Below are positions 50,791 through 58,676 of a stretch of 64,000 bases of DNA, piece by piece. A program made the position numbers and the translations under genes. Every line of letters starts with the position of its first letter. Positions within the stretch are counted from its first letter, which is position 1. The notes beneath the pieces were generated by a model that saw nothing but the letters and a program-made list of their open reading frames with translations, ran no database searches and was not told where the DNA came from. This DNA is from Rhodoferax ferrireducens (GTDB lineage: Bacteria > Pseudomonadota > Gammaproteobacteria > Burkholderiales > Burkholderiaceae_C). The stretch spans positions 1 through 64,000 of the forward strand of contig NZ_QEII01000300.1 of the NCBI RefSeq assembly GCF_003347515.1. The letters run 5' to 3'.

Positions 50791-51738
50791 TCAGCCCTCC
50801 CGCGTGCCAAGAAGACCCTTGGGCCGAAAAATCAGGATCAGCACCAGAAACAGATAAGGCAGGATGGGCGCTACCTGACTGAGCTTGAGCTTGAGCAGCG
50901 CATAGCCAAAGGTCGAGGGCGTCAGCATCACACCCACCGTCTCAAGCGCCGACAGCACGGAAGCGTCAATCGCCACCGCAAAGGTCTGAAGCACGCCAAT
51001 CAGCAGCGAGGCCAGAAAAGCCCCCGCCAGAGAGCCCATGCCGCCGACTACGACCACCACGAAAATCACGCCGCCGACCGAGAACGCCATGCTCGGCTCG
51101 GTGACGTAGGCATTACCGCCAATGACGCCCGCCAAACCCGCCAGCGCACAGCCACCGCCAAACACCAGCATGAAGACACGGGGCACGTTGTGCCCCAACG
51201 CTTCCACCATCTCGGGATGTGTCAAGGCCGCCTGAATCACCAGACCGATCCGCGTGCGCGTGAGCAAGAGCCAGATGGCCAACAACATCAACAGCGCGAC
51301 CCCCATCATGAAGGCACGGTACATCGGGAACTGGGTGCCAAAGAGGGTGAACAAGGGGCCGTCCAGTGCCACCGGCACCCGGTAGTCAACCGAACCGCGG
51401 CCCCAGATCAACTGCACCACTTCGAGAATGATGTAACTCAGGCCAAAGGTGATGAGAAGCTCGGGCGTGTGACCAAACTTGTGCACCCGGCGCAGGCAAT
51501 ATTTTTCAAACGCCGCACCCAGCAGGCCCACCAACAAAGGCGCCACCAGCAAGGCCGGCCAGAAACCCACGACCGAGGTCACGGTGTACGCGAGGTAGGC
51601 GCCCACCATGTAGAAGGAAGCATGCGCGAAGTTGAGAACGCCCATCATGCTGAAGATCAGCGTCAGCCCGGAACTCAGCATGAACAGCAGCAAGCCGTAG
51701 CTGATGCCGTTCAGCAGTGAAATGGTATAGAACTCCAT
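50791..51738 (-). CDS. livH: Branched-chain amino acid-type ABC transporter permease LivH
   Basis: A 315-residue inner-membrane permease with about eight helices. The LivH motifs are LNGISYGLLLFMLSSGLTLI at the N-terminus, MGVLNFAHASFYMVGAYLAY (about residue 32) and GGMGSLAGAFLASLLIGVLQ (about 230). It is separated from the substrate-binding protein gene upstream by about 137 nt containing a terminator-like hairpin, which would leave the permease less expressed than the binding protein. Confidence 0.9.
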   Translation of the reverse strand: MEFYTISLLNGISYGLLLFMLSSGLTLIFSMMGVLNFAHASFYMVGAYLAYTVTSVVGFWPALLVAPLLVGLLGAAFEKYCLRRVHKFGHTPELLITFGLSYIILEVVQLIWGRGSVDYRVPVALDGPLFTLFGTQFPMYRAFMMGVALLMLLAIWLLLTRTRIGLVIQAALTHPEMVEALGHNVPRVFMLVFGGGCALAGLAGVIGGNAYVTEPSMAFSVGGVIFVVVVVGGMGSLAGAFLASLLIGVLQTFAVAIDASVLSALETVGVMLTPSTFGYALLKLKLSQVAPILPYLFLVLILIFRPKGLLGTREG

Positions 51739-51828
51739 GGGGTGTTCGTGAAATAGTGAGAAGAAGCCAAGACAACCGGCCTGCAGGGCCGGTACGAGAA
51801 AAGAGTTGGCGGAAAAACGCCACTAAAA

Positions 51829-51860
51829 AACGCCGAGTAGCGACAAGGCCACCCGGCGTT
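51829..51860 (-). terminator. Terminator-like hairpin between the binding protein and livH
   Basis: On the minus strand AACGCCG (51860-51854) pairs with CGGCGTT (51835-51829), and the T run TTTTTT follows. It lies 16 bases after the binding-protein stop codon. It probably lowers read-through into livHMGF, a common arrangement for binding-protein-dependent importers. Confidence 0.65.
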
Positions 51861-51875
51861 GATATCAGACCAACC

Positions 51876-53111
51876 TTACCCCGGGAGCTTCATCTGGCAG
51901 CTGGTGGGGGTGCTGGCCACATACGCATCAATGTACTTGAGGGGCGCAAAGGTGTAGCCGGTTTTCTCCACACTGTAGGGGTTCTGCTTGTCCACTTTTT
52001 GCCATTTGGAGATGTAGAGCCCCTGCTGCATCTGGTGGTCGGATTTACGCATCTCGGAGTCGCCGTTGAAGCCCTTGAACTTCAGCCCGCTCATGGCGGC
52101 AGCCACCTTGACCGGATCCGTGGATTTGGCCTTGGCCATGGCTTCGCTCAGAAGCAGGATGCCGTTGTAGATGGAGAAGGTGTAGAAGTCGTCGCCGAAC
52201 TTCTTCTGGTAGTCGCCCGTCAGTTTGCCCATGACGCCGGCGTAGTTGGAGTGGTTGTATGCGATCTGGTACACCTCGCTTTCCCCGCCGGAAGCCAGCG
52301 CGGTGGGCGTGCCCGCCACGCCCGCATAGTAGGTGTACATGGGCAACTTGAGTCCCGCGTCGTTCAGCGCCTTGACGAACAAGGTCAGGTCAGCACCCCA
52401 GTTGCCGGTGACGATGGTGTCGGCCCCCGACTGCTTGATCTTGGCGACATAGGGCGCAAAGTCCTTGACCTGACCCAGCGGCACCAGGTCATCGCCGACA
52501 ATTTGCGTATCCGGCCGCTTGCGCGCCATGCCTTCCTTGAAGTACTTGGCAACCTGCTGCCCATGTGAGTAGTTCTGGTTGAGCAGGTACACCTTCTTGA
52601 CCTTGGCCTGGTCTTTCATGAAGCTGGTCAGCGCCTCCATTTTCTGCGAGGTATCGGCGTCCAGCCTGAAGTGCCAGTAGTTGCATTTTTCGTTGGTCAG
52701 CGCCGGGTCCACCGCGGCGTAGTTCAGGTAGACCACCTCCTTGCCCGGGTTGCGCTCGTTGTGCTTGGCAACGGCATCGGACAAAGCCAGTGCGGCGCCG
52801 GAACCATTGCCTTGCGCGATGTAGCGAAAGCCCTGGTCAACCGCTGCCTTGAAGGTGTTGAGTGCTTCTTGTGGCGCACCCTTGCTGTCCATGCCAATGA
52901 TTTCAAATTTCACACCCGCGGCATTCTTGGCGCCGTTCAAGTTGTCGGCCAGAAACTGCCAGCTCTTGAGCTGGTTTTGCCCCACATTGGCCATCGGCCC
53001 GGACAGACCTTCGATCATGGCAATCTTGACGGTTTCGCCCTTTTGGGCGAACGCGCCGCCGGCGCACATGACGGTCACCGCGGCTGCAACAAGCTTGAAT
53101 CCAAATTTCAT
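51876..53111 (-). CDS. ABC transporter substrate-binding protein, LivK/HAAT family
   Basis: The 411-residue periplasmic protein has a signal peptide (MKFGFKLVAAAVTVMCAGGA, cleavage after AFA near 22) and a type I periplasmic-binding fold. Segments are VKIAMIEGLSGPMANVGQNQ (about 28), YIAQGNGSGAALALSDAVAK (about 96) and TIVTGNWGADLTLFVKALND (about 234). It delivers ligand to LivHMGF. It is encoded between an acyl-CoA ligase and the permease genes. This suggests the ligand is an organic or aromatic acid that the ligase activates, though amino acids remain possible. Confidence 0.88.
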   Translation of the reverse strand: MKFGFKLVAAAVTVMCAGGAFAQKGETVKIAMIEGLSGPMANVGQNQLKSWQFLADNLNGAKNAAGVKFEIIGMDSKGAPQEALNTFKAAVDQGFRYIAQGNGSGAALALSDAVAKHNERNPGKEVVYLNYAAVDPALTNEKCNYWHFRLDADTSQKMEALTSFMKDQAKVKKVYLLNQNYSHGQQVAKYFKEGMARKRPDTQIVGDDLVPLGQVKDFAPYVAKIKQSGADTIVTGNWGADLTLFVKALNDAGLKLPMYTYYAGVAGTPTALASGGESEVYQIAYNHSNYAGVMGKLTGDYQKKFGDDFYTFSIYNGILLLSEAMAKAKSTDPVKVAAAMSGLKFKGFNGDSEMRKSDHQMQQGLYISKWQKVDKQNPYSVEKTGYTFAPLKYIDAYVASTPTSCQMKLPG

Positions 53112-53220
53112 AAAACAATCTCCTGAGTTTCAGACTATCAACACTCGTCCAGCGTACAAGTGTTTGTGTAATGCACCCCAAGGGATTTCCCGTAGAGTGA
53201 ATCACCCATGTGACAGCTGA

Positions 53221-54849
53221 TCAGGCGTCAGGCAGTTTGTAGTCCTTGAGCAATTCACGCAGCTTGCTCTTTTGCATCTTGCCGGTGCCGCCCAGCGGAA
53301 TGGCATCGACAAACACGACGTCGTCCGGGATCTGAAACTTCGCTGTTTTGCCTTCGTAAAATTTGAGCAGTTCATCACGCGACACTTCGCAGCCCGGCTT
53401 GGTGACCACCGCAATGATGGGCCGCTCGTCCCACTTGGGATGCTTCATGCCAATGCAAGCCGCCATCGCCACGGCGGGATGCGCCATGGCAATGTTCTCC
53501 ACGTCGATAGAGCTGATCCATTCACCACCGGACTTGATGACGTCTTTGCTGCGGTCGGTGATCTGCATGTAGCCGTCCGCATCGATCGTAGCCACGTCGC
53601 CGGTCGGGAACCAGCCGTCCACCAGGGGGGAGCCGCCCTCGCCTTTGAAATACTCGCTGATGATCCACGGCCCCTTGACCAGCAAATCGCCATAAGCCTT
53701 GCCATCCCAGGGCAGCTCATGACCTTCGTCGTCAACGATCTTCATATCGACACCAAAAATGCCGCGCCCCTGTTTGAGCCGGACTTTCATTTTCTCTTCC
53801 GGTGTCATCGGCAGATGCTTGTTCTTGAGGGTGCACACCGTCCCCAGTGGCGACATCTCCGTCATGCCCCAGGCGTGGAGAACCTCCACACCGTAGACGT
53901 CATTGAAGGCCGTGATCATGGCCGGTGGGCAGGCCGATCCACCAATCACCGTGCGCTTGAGCGTGCTGAAGCGCAGATCGCCGGCCTGCATGTGAGCCAG
54001 CATCATTTGCCACACGGTCGGCACGCCGGCGGCGAACGTCACGCGCTCACTTTCAATCAACTCAAAAATCGACTTGCCATCCATCGCCGGGCCGGGGAAC
54101 ACCAGTTTCGCGCCGGTCATCGCGGCTGAATACGGCAAGCCCCAGGCATTGACGTGAAACATGGGGACCACCGGCAAAACCGCGTCGCGCGCGCTCATGC
54201 TCAAGGCGTCCGGCAAGGCGCCGGACAGAGCGTGCAGCATGGTCGAGCGATGGCTGTACAAAGCCGCTTTGGGGTTGCCCGTGGTGCCGCTGGTGTAGCA
54301 CATGCTGGAGGCCGAATTTTCATCAAACGACGGCCATTGGTAGTTGCTGGATTGCTTGCCAATCCATGCTTCATAGCTCAGCAGACCGGGAATGCCGGTG
54401 TCGGCCGGCAACTTGTCCGCGTCAACCAGTGCCACAAAATGTTTGATGGTGGTGCAGCGGCTGTGGATGGCTTTGACGATGGGCAAGAACGTCATGTCAA
54501 AACACAGCACCGTGTCTTCGGCGTGGTTGGCAATCCAGGCTATCTGATCCGGGTGCAGGCGCGGGTTGAGCGTGTGCAGCACACGACCCGATCCGCTCAC
54601 GCCAAAATACAGTTCCAGATGCCGGTAGCCGTTCCACGCCAGCGTGGCAACCCGCTCGCTAAAGCCCAGCTTCAAGTCGTCCAAGGCGTTGGCGACCTGG
54701 CGTGCACGCTGACCCACATCCTTGTAGGTGCAGCGATGAATATCCCCTTCCACCCGGCGAGATACGACCTCGCCTTCGCCATGGTGGCGTTCGGCAAACT
54801 CGATCAGCGACGAGATCAACAACTGGTGGCTTTGCATCAACCCGAGCAT
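53221..54849 (-). CDS. Acyl-CoA synthetase (DmdB-like / medium- or long-chain fatty acid CoA ligase)
   Basis: A 542-residue AMP-forming ligase. Adenylation motifs are CYTSGTTGNPKAALYSHRST (about residue 188), HAWGMTEMSPLGTV (about 325), GWFPTGDVATIDADGYMQIT (about 415) and the C-terminal Lys motif GGTGKMQKSKLRELL (about 522). It closely resembles the group annotated as 3-(methylthio)propionyl-CoA ligase, but many members act on ordinary fatty acids. It heads the co-directional run of binding protein, permease and beta-oxidation genes, and would activate the imported acid. Confidence 0.87.
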   Translation of the reverse strand: MLGLMQSHQLLISSLIEFAERHHGEGEVVSRRVEGDIHRCTYKDVGQRARQVANALDDLKLGFSERVATLAWNGYRHLELYFGVSGSGRVLHTLNPRLHPDQIAWIANHAEDTVLCFDMTFLPIVKAIHSRCTTIKHFVALVDADKLPADTGIPGLLSYEAWIGKQSSNYQWPSFDENSASSMCYTSGTTGNPKAALYSHRSTMLHALSGALPDALSMSARDAVLPVVPMFHVNAWGLPYSAAMTGAKLVFPGPAMDGKSIFELIESERVTFAAGVPTVWQMMLAHMQAGDLRFSTLKRTVIGGSACPPAMITAFNDVYGVEVLHAWGMTEMSPLGTVCTLKNKHLPMTPEEKMKVRLKQGRGIFGVDMKIVDDEGHELPWDGKAYGDLLVKGPWIISEYFKGEGGSPLVDGWFPTGDVATIDADGYMQITDRSKDVIKSGGEWISSIDVENIAMAHPAVAMAACIGMKHPKWDERPIIAVVTKPGCEVSRDELLKFYEGKTAKFQIPDDVVFVDAIPLGGTGKMQKSKLRELLKDYKLPDA

Positions 54850-55007
54850 GGGAGAACTCCTGAATAGTGGTGGTACCGAGCGTTACATGGTACTGCGGCT
54901 TATTCCTTGAGGAATCGCACGCAGTCCCCTTCAGGACACGGGCGTTTACCCTGAGCACATAACCCTGCGAACTCTGGGTACAGCCGCACTTGCGAGACAA
55001 TTCCGCC

Positions 55008-56513
55008 ATGACCATGGCGACACAAAACTCCAGCACCCTCGACGTCGGCTTGATCTGGCGCAACAGTTTTGCCCAGCTCGGCAGAACTTTTTACACGCCG
55101 CTCGCGCCTCAGCCACTGCCCGCACCCTACTGGGTGAGTAGCAGTCGTGCGCTGGCCCGCGAACTGGGCCTGGATCAATCGTGGCTGGCGTCACCTGAGC
55201 TGCTGGAAGTTGTCTCGGGCAACCGTCCCTTGGCGGGCACCCAGCCCCTGGCCAGCGTTTACAGCGGCCATCAATTTGGCCAATGGGCGGGGCAACTCGG
55301 CGATGGCCGCGCCATTTTGCTGGGCGAAACCGCGGACGGAATGGAGGTACAGCTCAAAGGCTCGGGGCTCACACCCTACTCGCGCATGGGCGACGGGCGT
55401 GCCGTGTTGCGCTCCAGCATCCGCGAGTTTTTGTGCAGCGAGGCCATGCAAGGCCTGGGCATCCCGACCTCGCGAGCGCTATGCGTGACCGGCTCGGATG
55501 CGCCCATACGCCGCGAAACCATCGAAACGGCGGCGGTGGTCACGCGGGTGGCGCCCAGCTTTGTACGCTTTGGCCACTTCGAGCATTTTTCGCACCGTGG
55601 CCAGCATGTGCAACTCAAAGCCCTGGCGGACTACGTGATAGGCCGCTTTTACCCGGCATGCCGCAGCAGCGACAAGTTTGCCGGCAACGCCTACGCGGCC
55701 CTGTTGGAAGCGGTGAGCGAGCGCACGGCCAACATGGTGGCGCAGTGGCAGGCCGTGGGCTTTTGCCATGGCGTCATGAACACCGACAACATGAGCATTC
55801 TGGGCTTGACCATCGACTACGGTCCGTTCCAGTTTCTGGATGCGTATGACCCCGGTCATGTCTGCAACCATTCCGACGATCAGGGTCGTTATGCCTTCAA
55901 CAAGCAACCCAACATCGCCTACTGGAACCTGTTTTGCCTGGGCCAGGCCTTGCTGCCCCTGATCGAAGAACAGGAACTCGCCCTCGCCGCCCTGGAGTCC
56001 TATAAAACCGTGTTTCCCGCCGCCTTGGAGAAACTGATGTGCGCCAAGCTGGGCCTGCTGGATGCCGACGGCGACAAGGCTACGGACCAGTCGGCGGGTG
56101 ACCGGACCCTGATTGAAGACATCCTGAAGCTGCTGGCCCAGGACCGGGTCGACTACACCATCTTCTGGCGACGCCTGAGCCATTCCAGCGCCGGCACCGA
56201 CGTGGAGCCGGTGCGTGACCTGTTTGTGGACCGGGCTGCGGCCGACGCCTGGTTGCTACACTATTCGGAGCGGCTTGCGCATATTCCACGGGGGCTAGTG
56301 ACCGATTTGATGCTAAGAACCAATCCGAAGTTCGTGCTGCGCAACCATTTGGGCGAATTGGCCATCCAGGCGGCGAAACTTAAAGACTTTTCGCAAGTCA
56401 ATACCTTGCTGATGCTGCTTGAATCGCCCTTTGAGGAACACCCGGGTTTTGAGGAATACGCGTCCTTCCCGCCCGATTGGGCGCAAAGTATCTCGATCAG
56501 CTGCAGCTCCTGA
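55008..56513 (+). CDS. selO: Protein adenylyltransferase SelO (YdiU/UPF0061 family)
   Basis: The 501-residue pseudokinase-fold enzyme transfers AMP from ATP to hydroxyl side chains of proteins, linked to oxidative stress. Motifs are QLKGSGLTPYSRMGDGRAVL (about residue 115), SSIREFLCSEAMQGLGIPTS, GFCHGVMNTDNMSILGLTID and YGPFQFLDAYDPGHVC. It ends SCSS, so the antepenultimate Cys sits where selenoprotein O has Sec. Two ATGs (55008 and 55014) are possible and neither has a strong ribosome site. Residues about 420-432 (RLAHIPRGLVTD) coincide with a possible, very degenerate repeat. It is followed by msrB, another redox gene. Confidence 0.9.
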   Translation: MTMATQNSSTLDVGLIWRNSFAQLGRTFYTPLAPQPLPAPYWVSSSRALARELGLDQSWLASPELLEVVSGNRPLAGTQPLASVYSGHQFGQWAGQLGDGRAILLGETADGMEVQLKGSGLTPYSRMGDGRAVLRSSIREFLCSEAMQGLGIPTSRALCVTGSDAPIRRETIETAAVVTRVAPSFVRFGHFEHFSHRGQHVQLKALADYVIGRFYPACRSSDKFAGNAYAALLEAVSERTANMVAQWQAVGFCHGVMNTDNMSILGLTIDYGPFQFLDAYDPGHVCNHSDDQGRYAFNKQPNIAYWNLFCLGQALLPLIEEQELALAALESYKTVFPAALEKLMCAKLGLLDADGDKATDQSAGDRTLIEDILKLLAQDRVDYTIFWRRLSHSSAGTDVEPVRDLFVDRAAADAWLLHYSERLAHIPRGLVTDLMLRTNPKFVLRNHLGELAIQAAKLKDFSQVNTLLMLLESPFEEHPGFEEYASFPPDWAQSISISCSS

Positions 56514-56541
56514 ACCCTTCAACCCCCTAGCCAACCAGATC

Positions 56542-56952
56542 ATGACCTACAAAATTGAAAAAACCGATGCCGAGTGGAAAGCCCTGCTGGCGGCTAAAGG
56601 CGCCGAACCGCTGGCCTTTGAGGTCACGCGCCATGAAGCCACCGAGCGCGCCTACACCGGCAAACTGGAGGACAACACGGCGGCCGGCATTTACAAGTGC
56701 ATTTGTTGCGACAAGCCGCTGTTTGATGCCAGCACCAAATTTGACTCCGGCTGCGGCTGGCCCAGCTATTTCCAGCCCATCGATGAAGCGGCCGTGGACA
56801 CCAAGGTGGACGGAGCGCTGCGGATGCAACGCACCGAGGTGCACTGCGCCGACTGCGGCGCGCATCTGGGTCATGTGTTTGAAGACGGCCCCGCGCCCAC
56901 CGGCCTGCGTTACTGCATGAACTCGGCTTCGTTAAACTTCACCCCTAAATGA
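56542..56952 (+). CDS. msrB: Peptide-methionine (R)-S-oxide reductase MsrB
   Basis: The 136-residue enzyme repairs methionine-R-sulfoxide in proteins. It has two zinc CxxC pairs (CICC about residue 52 and CADC about 101), the motif FDSGCGWPSYFQPI (about 69) and the catalytic Cys in LRYCMNSASLNF near the end. The ATG at 56542 (MTYKIEKTD) is the family start; the longer frame lies inside selO. It starts 28 nt after selO and overlaps yciB by 4 nt, so selO-msrB-yciB is probably one transcript. Confidence 0.94.
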   Translation: MTYKIEKTDAEWKALLAAKGAEPLAFEVTRHEATERAYTGKLEDNTAAGIYKCICCDKPLFDASTKFDSGCGWPSYFQPIDEAAVDTKVDGALRMQRTEVHCADCGAHLGHVFEDGPAPTGLRYCMNSASLNFTPK

Positions 56953-57488
56953 AAATACTGATCGACTTCTTCCCCATCCTGCTGTTTTTCGGTAGTTTCA
57001 AGCTTTACGACATTTATGTGGGCACGGGCGTACTGATGGCCGCCACCGTGGTGCAAATGGGCCTGATTTACTCGATGGACCGCAAACTGACGGTCATGCA
57101 CAAGATTACGCTCGCTCTTGTGCTGATTTTTGGCACCCTGACCCTGGTGCTGCACGACGACCGCTTCATCAAGTGGAAGCCCACCGTCTTGTACGCGGCC
57201 ATGGCGATTGCGCTGGCCGCAGCGGTGTGGATATGGAAGAAGAACTTCCTCAAACTGCTGCTGGGCAGCCAGATGGAATTGCCTGATCCGGTGTGGCAAC
57301 GGCTCAACGTGGTGTGGATCTTCTATTGCGCCTTCATGTCGCTCATCAACGCCTATGTGGCCGCCTACTACAGCACGGAAGCCTGGGTCAATTTCAAGGT
57401 ATGGGGCTATGCGTTTCCGCTGGTCTTCATTGTGGGCCAGGGTTTCTATATTGCGCGTTACCTCAAAACCGACGAACCCCAGGCCTGA
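56949..57488 (+). CDS. yciB: Inner membrane septation protein A family (YciB/IspZ)
   Basis: The 179-residue inner-membrane protein has about five helices. Family-typical stretches are MKILIDFFPILLFFGSFKLY at the start, VLHDDRFIKWKPTVLYAAMA (about residue 62) and the central LPDPVWQRLNVVWIFYCAFM (about 115). It is linked to cell envelope maintenance and division. It overlaps msrB by 4 nt and is followed by a BolA gene after 8 nt, a pairing common in betaproteobacteria. Confidence 0.93.
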   Translation: MKILIDFFPILLFFGSFKLYDIYVGTGVLMAATVVQMGLIYSMDRKLTVMHKITLALVLIFGTLTLVLHDDRFIKWKPTVLYAAMAIALAAAVWIWKKNFLKLLLGSQMELPDPVWQRLNVVWIFYCAFMSLINAYVAAYYSTEAWVNFKVWGYAFPLVFIVGQGFYIARYLKTDEPQA

Positions 57489-57496
57489 CACCCTTT

Positions 57497-57790
57497 ATGA
57501 CACCCACTACCATGCCAGCAGCACCCACCGCACAGCAACTTGAACAGCGTTTGCGCGAAACCCTTCAACCCGTCACGCTTGAAGTCGTGGATGAAAGCGC
57601 CCAGCACAATGGTCACGCGGGGGCCAATGGCACGGGCTCGGGGACGCACTTTCGGGTGAAGATCACTTCACATTTGTTTACAGGTAAGTCGGCCGTGATG
57701 CGCCATCGCCTTGTGTATGATTCACTGCAAGACTTCATGGACCAGGGCCTGCATGCGCTGGCCATTGAAGCCCATCTACCACCTGTTTGA
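57497..57790 (+). CDS. BolA family protein
   Basis: The 97-residue protein carries the BolA fold: QQLEQRLRETLQPVTLEVVD, the central SGTHFRVKITSHLFTGKSAV and RHRLVYDSLQDFMDQGLHAL with the conserved His. BolA proteins work with monothiol glutaredoxins in iron-sulphur handling. An HNGHAGANGTGSG insertion lies in the variable loop. The start may be 57497 or the ATG at 57512; neither has a clear ribosome site. It is part of the yciB-bolA-parvulin group. Confidence 0.88.
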   Translation: MTPTTMPAAPTAQQLEQRLRETLQPVTLEVVDESAQHNGHAGANGTGSGTHFRVKITSHLFTGKSAVMRHRLVYDSLQDFMDQGLHALAIEAHLPPV

Positions 57791-57827
57791 ATTTAACAAT
57801 TTAAAAACTGTCACTTAGGAAACCTGA

Positions 57828-58613
57828 ATGAGAATGAAATTTTTGTCCGCCGTTGCGACAGCGGCCATGCTGTGCACGCTGGCACCGGCTGTTTTGGCCC
57901 AAAACGTCGCCATCGTCAACGGCAAGGCCGTGCCCAAAGCCCGTGTCGACGCACTGGCCCAGCAGTTGGCCCGGTCGGGGCGCCCGGTGACCCCGGAAAT
58001 GGAAGGCCAACTCAAGGACGAAGTCATCGCCCGCGAGATCTTCATCCAGGAAGCCCAAAAACAGGGCCTGGACGTGACAGACGACTTCAAGGTGCAGCTT
58101 GAACTGGCACGCCAGACCATTTTGATCCGTGAACTGTTTGGCAATTACCAAAAAGCCAATCCCGTCACCGATGTCGAAATCAAAGCCGAGTACGACAGAT
58201 TTGCAGCCGCCAATGGTGGCAAGGAATTTCGTGCCCGCCACATCCTGGTGGAAAAGGAAGACGAGGCCAAGGCCATCATTGCCCAGCTGAAAAAAGGTGG
58301 AAAATTTGAAGAAATTGCCAAGAAATCCTCCAAAGACCCAGGCTCTGGCGCCAAGGGTGGGGATCTCGATTGGGCCGGCGCTGGCAACTATGTCGCCGAA
58401 TTCTCGGAAGCACTGAGCAAGCTGACCAAGGGCAAGATGACCGAGACGCCGGTCAAGACCCAGTTCGGTTACCACATCATCCGCCTGGACGATGTACGTG
58501 ATGCCCAGCTGCCAAAATTTGACGAGGTCAAACCGCAAATTTCGCAGCAATTGCAGCAACAGAAGATGACCAAGTTCCAGGAAGAACTGCGCGCCAAGGC
58601 GAAGGTCGAATAA
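57828..58613 (+). CDS. Periplasmic peptidyl-prolyl cis-trans isomerase (parvulin/PpiC type)
   Basis: The 261-residue folding factor has a signal peptide (MRMKFLSAVATAAMLCTLAP, cleavage after VLA near 24), a SurA-like helical N-domain and a parvulin domain (about residues 133-225). The parvulin domain shows FRARHILVEKEDEAKAII, KKSSKDPGSGAKGGDLDWAG and QFGYHIIRLDDV. It helps outer-membrane and periplasmic proteins fold. TAGGAAA precedes the ATG. The gene is followed by a hairpin with T runs on both strands. Confidence 0.9.
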   Translation: MRMKFLSAVATAAMLCTLAPAVLAQNVAIVNGKAVPKARVDALAQQLARSGRPVTPEMEGQLKDEVIAREIFIQEAQKQGLDVTDDFKVQLELARQTILIRELFGNYQKANPVTDVEIKAEYDRFAAANGGKEFRARHILVEKEDEAKAIIAQLKKGGKFEEIAKKSSKDPGSGAKGGDLDWAGAGNYVAEFSEALSKLTKGKMTETPVKTQFGYHIIRLDDVRDAQLPKFDEVKPQISQQLQQQKMTKFQEELRAKAKVE

Positions 58614-58637
58614 GACCGTCGCAGTTCAAGAATCAAG

Positions 58638-58668
58638 AAAAAAAGCGGCGTCGAGCCGTTTTTTTTCA
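58638..58668. terminator. Bidirectional terminator between the parvulin and DUF1624-like genes
   Basis: CGGC-GTCGA-GCCG (58646-58658) is flanked by an A run on the left and a T run of eight on the right. A/T pairing extends the stem and makes it usable from both strands. It separates the convergent genes ending at 58613 and 58677. Confidence 0.75.
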
Positions 58669-58676
58669 CCGTGTTT

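Noticed and set aside
56266..56302. Possible eleventh repeat copy in selO (CGCA, eleven bases, GGCTAGTGAC)
   Set aside because: The right half and spacing fit, but the left ATAGC is CGGAGC and the reading frame differs from all other sense copies. It may be chance, so it was not counted.
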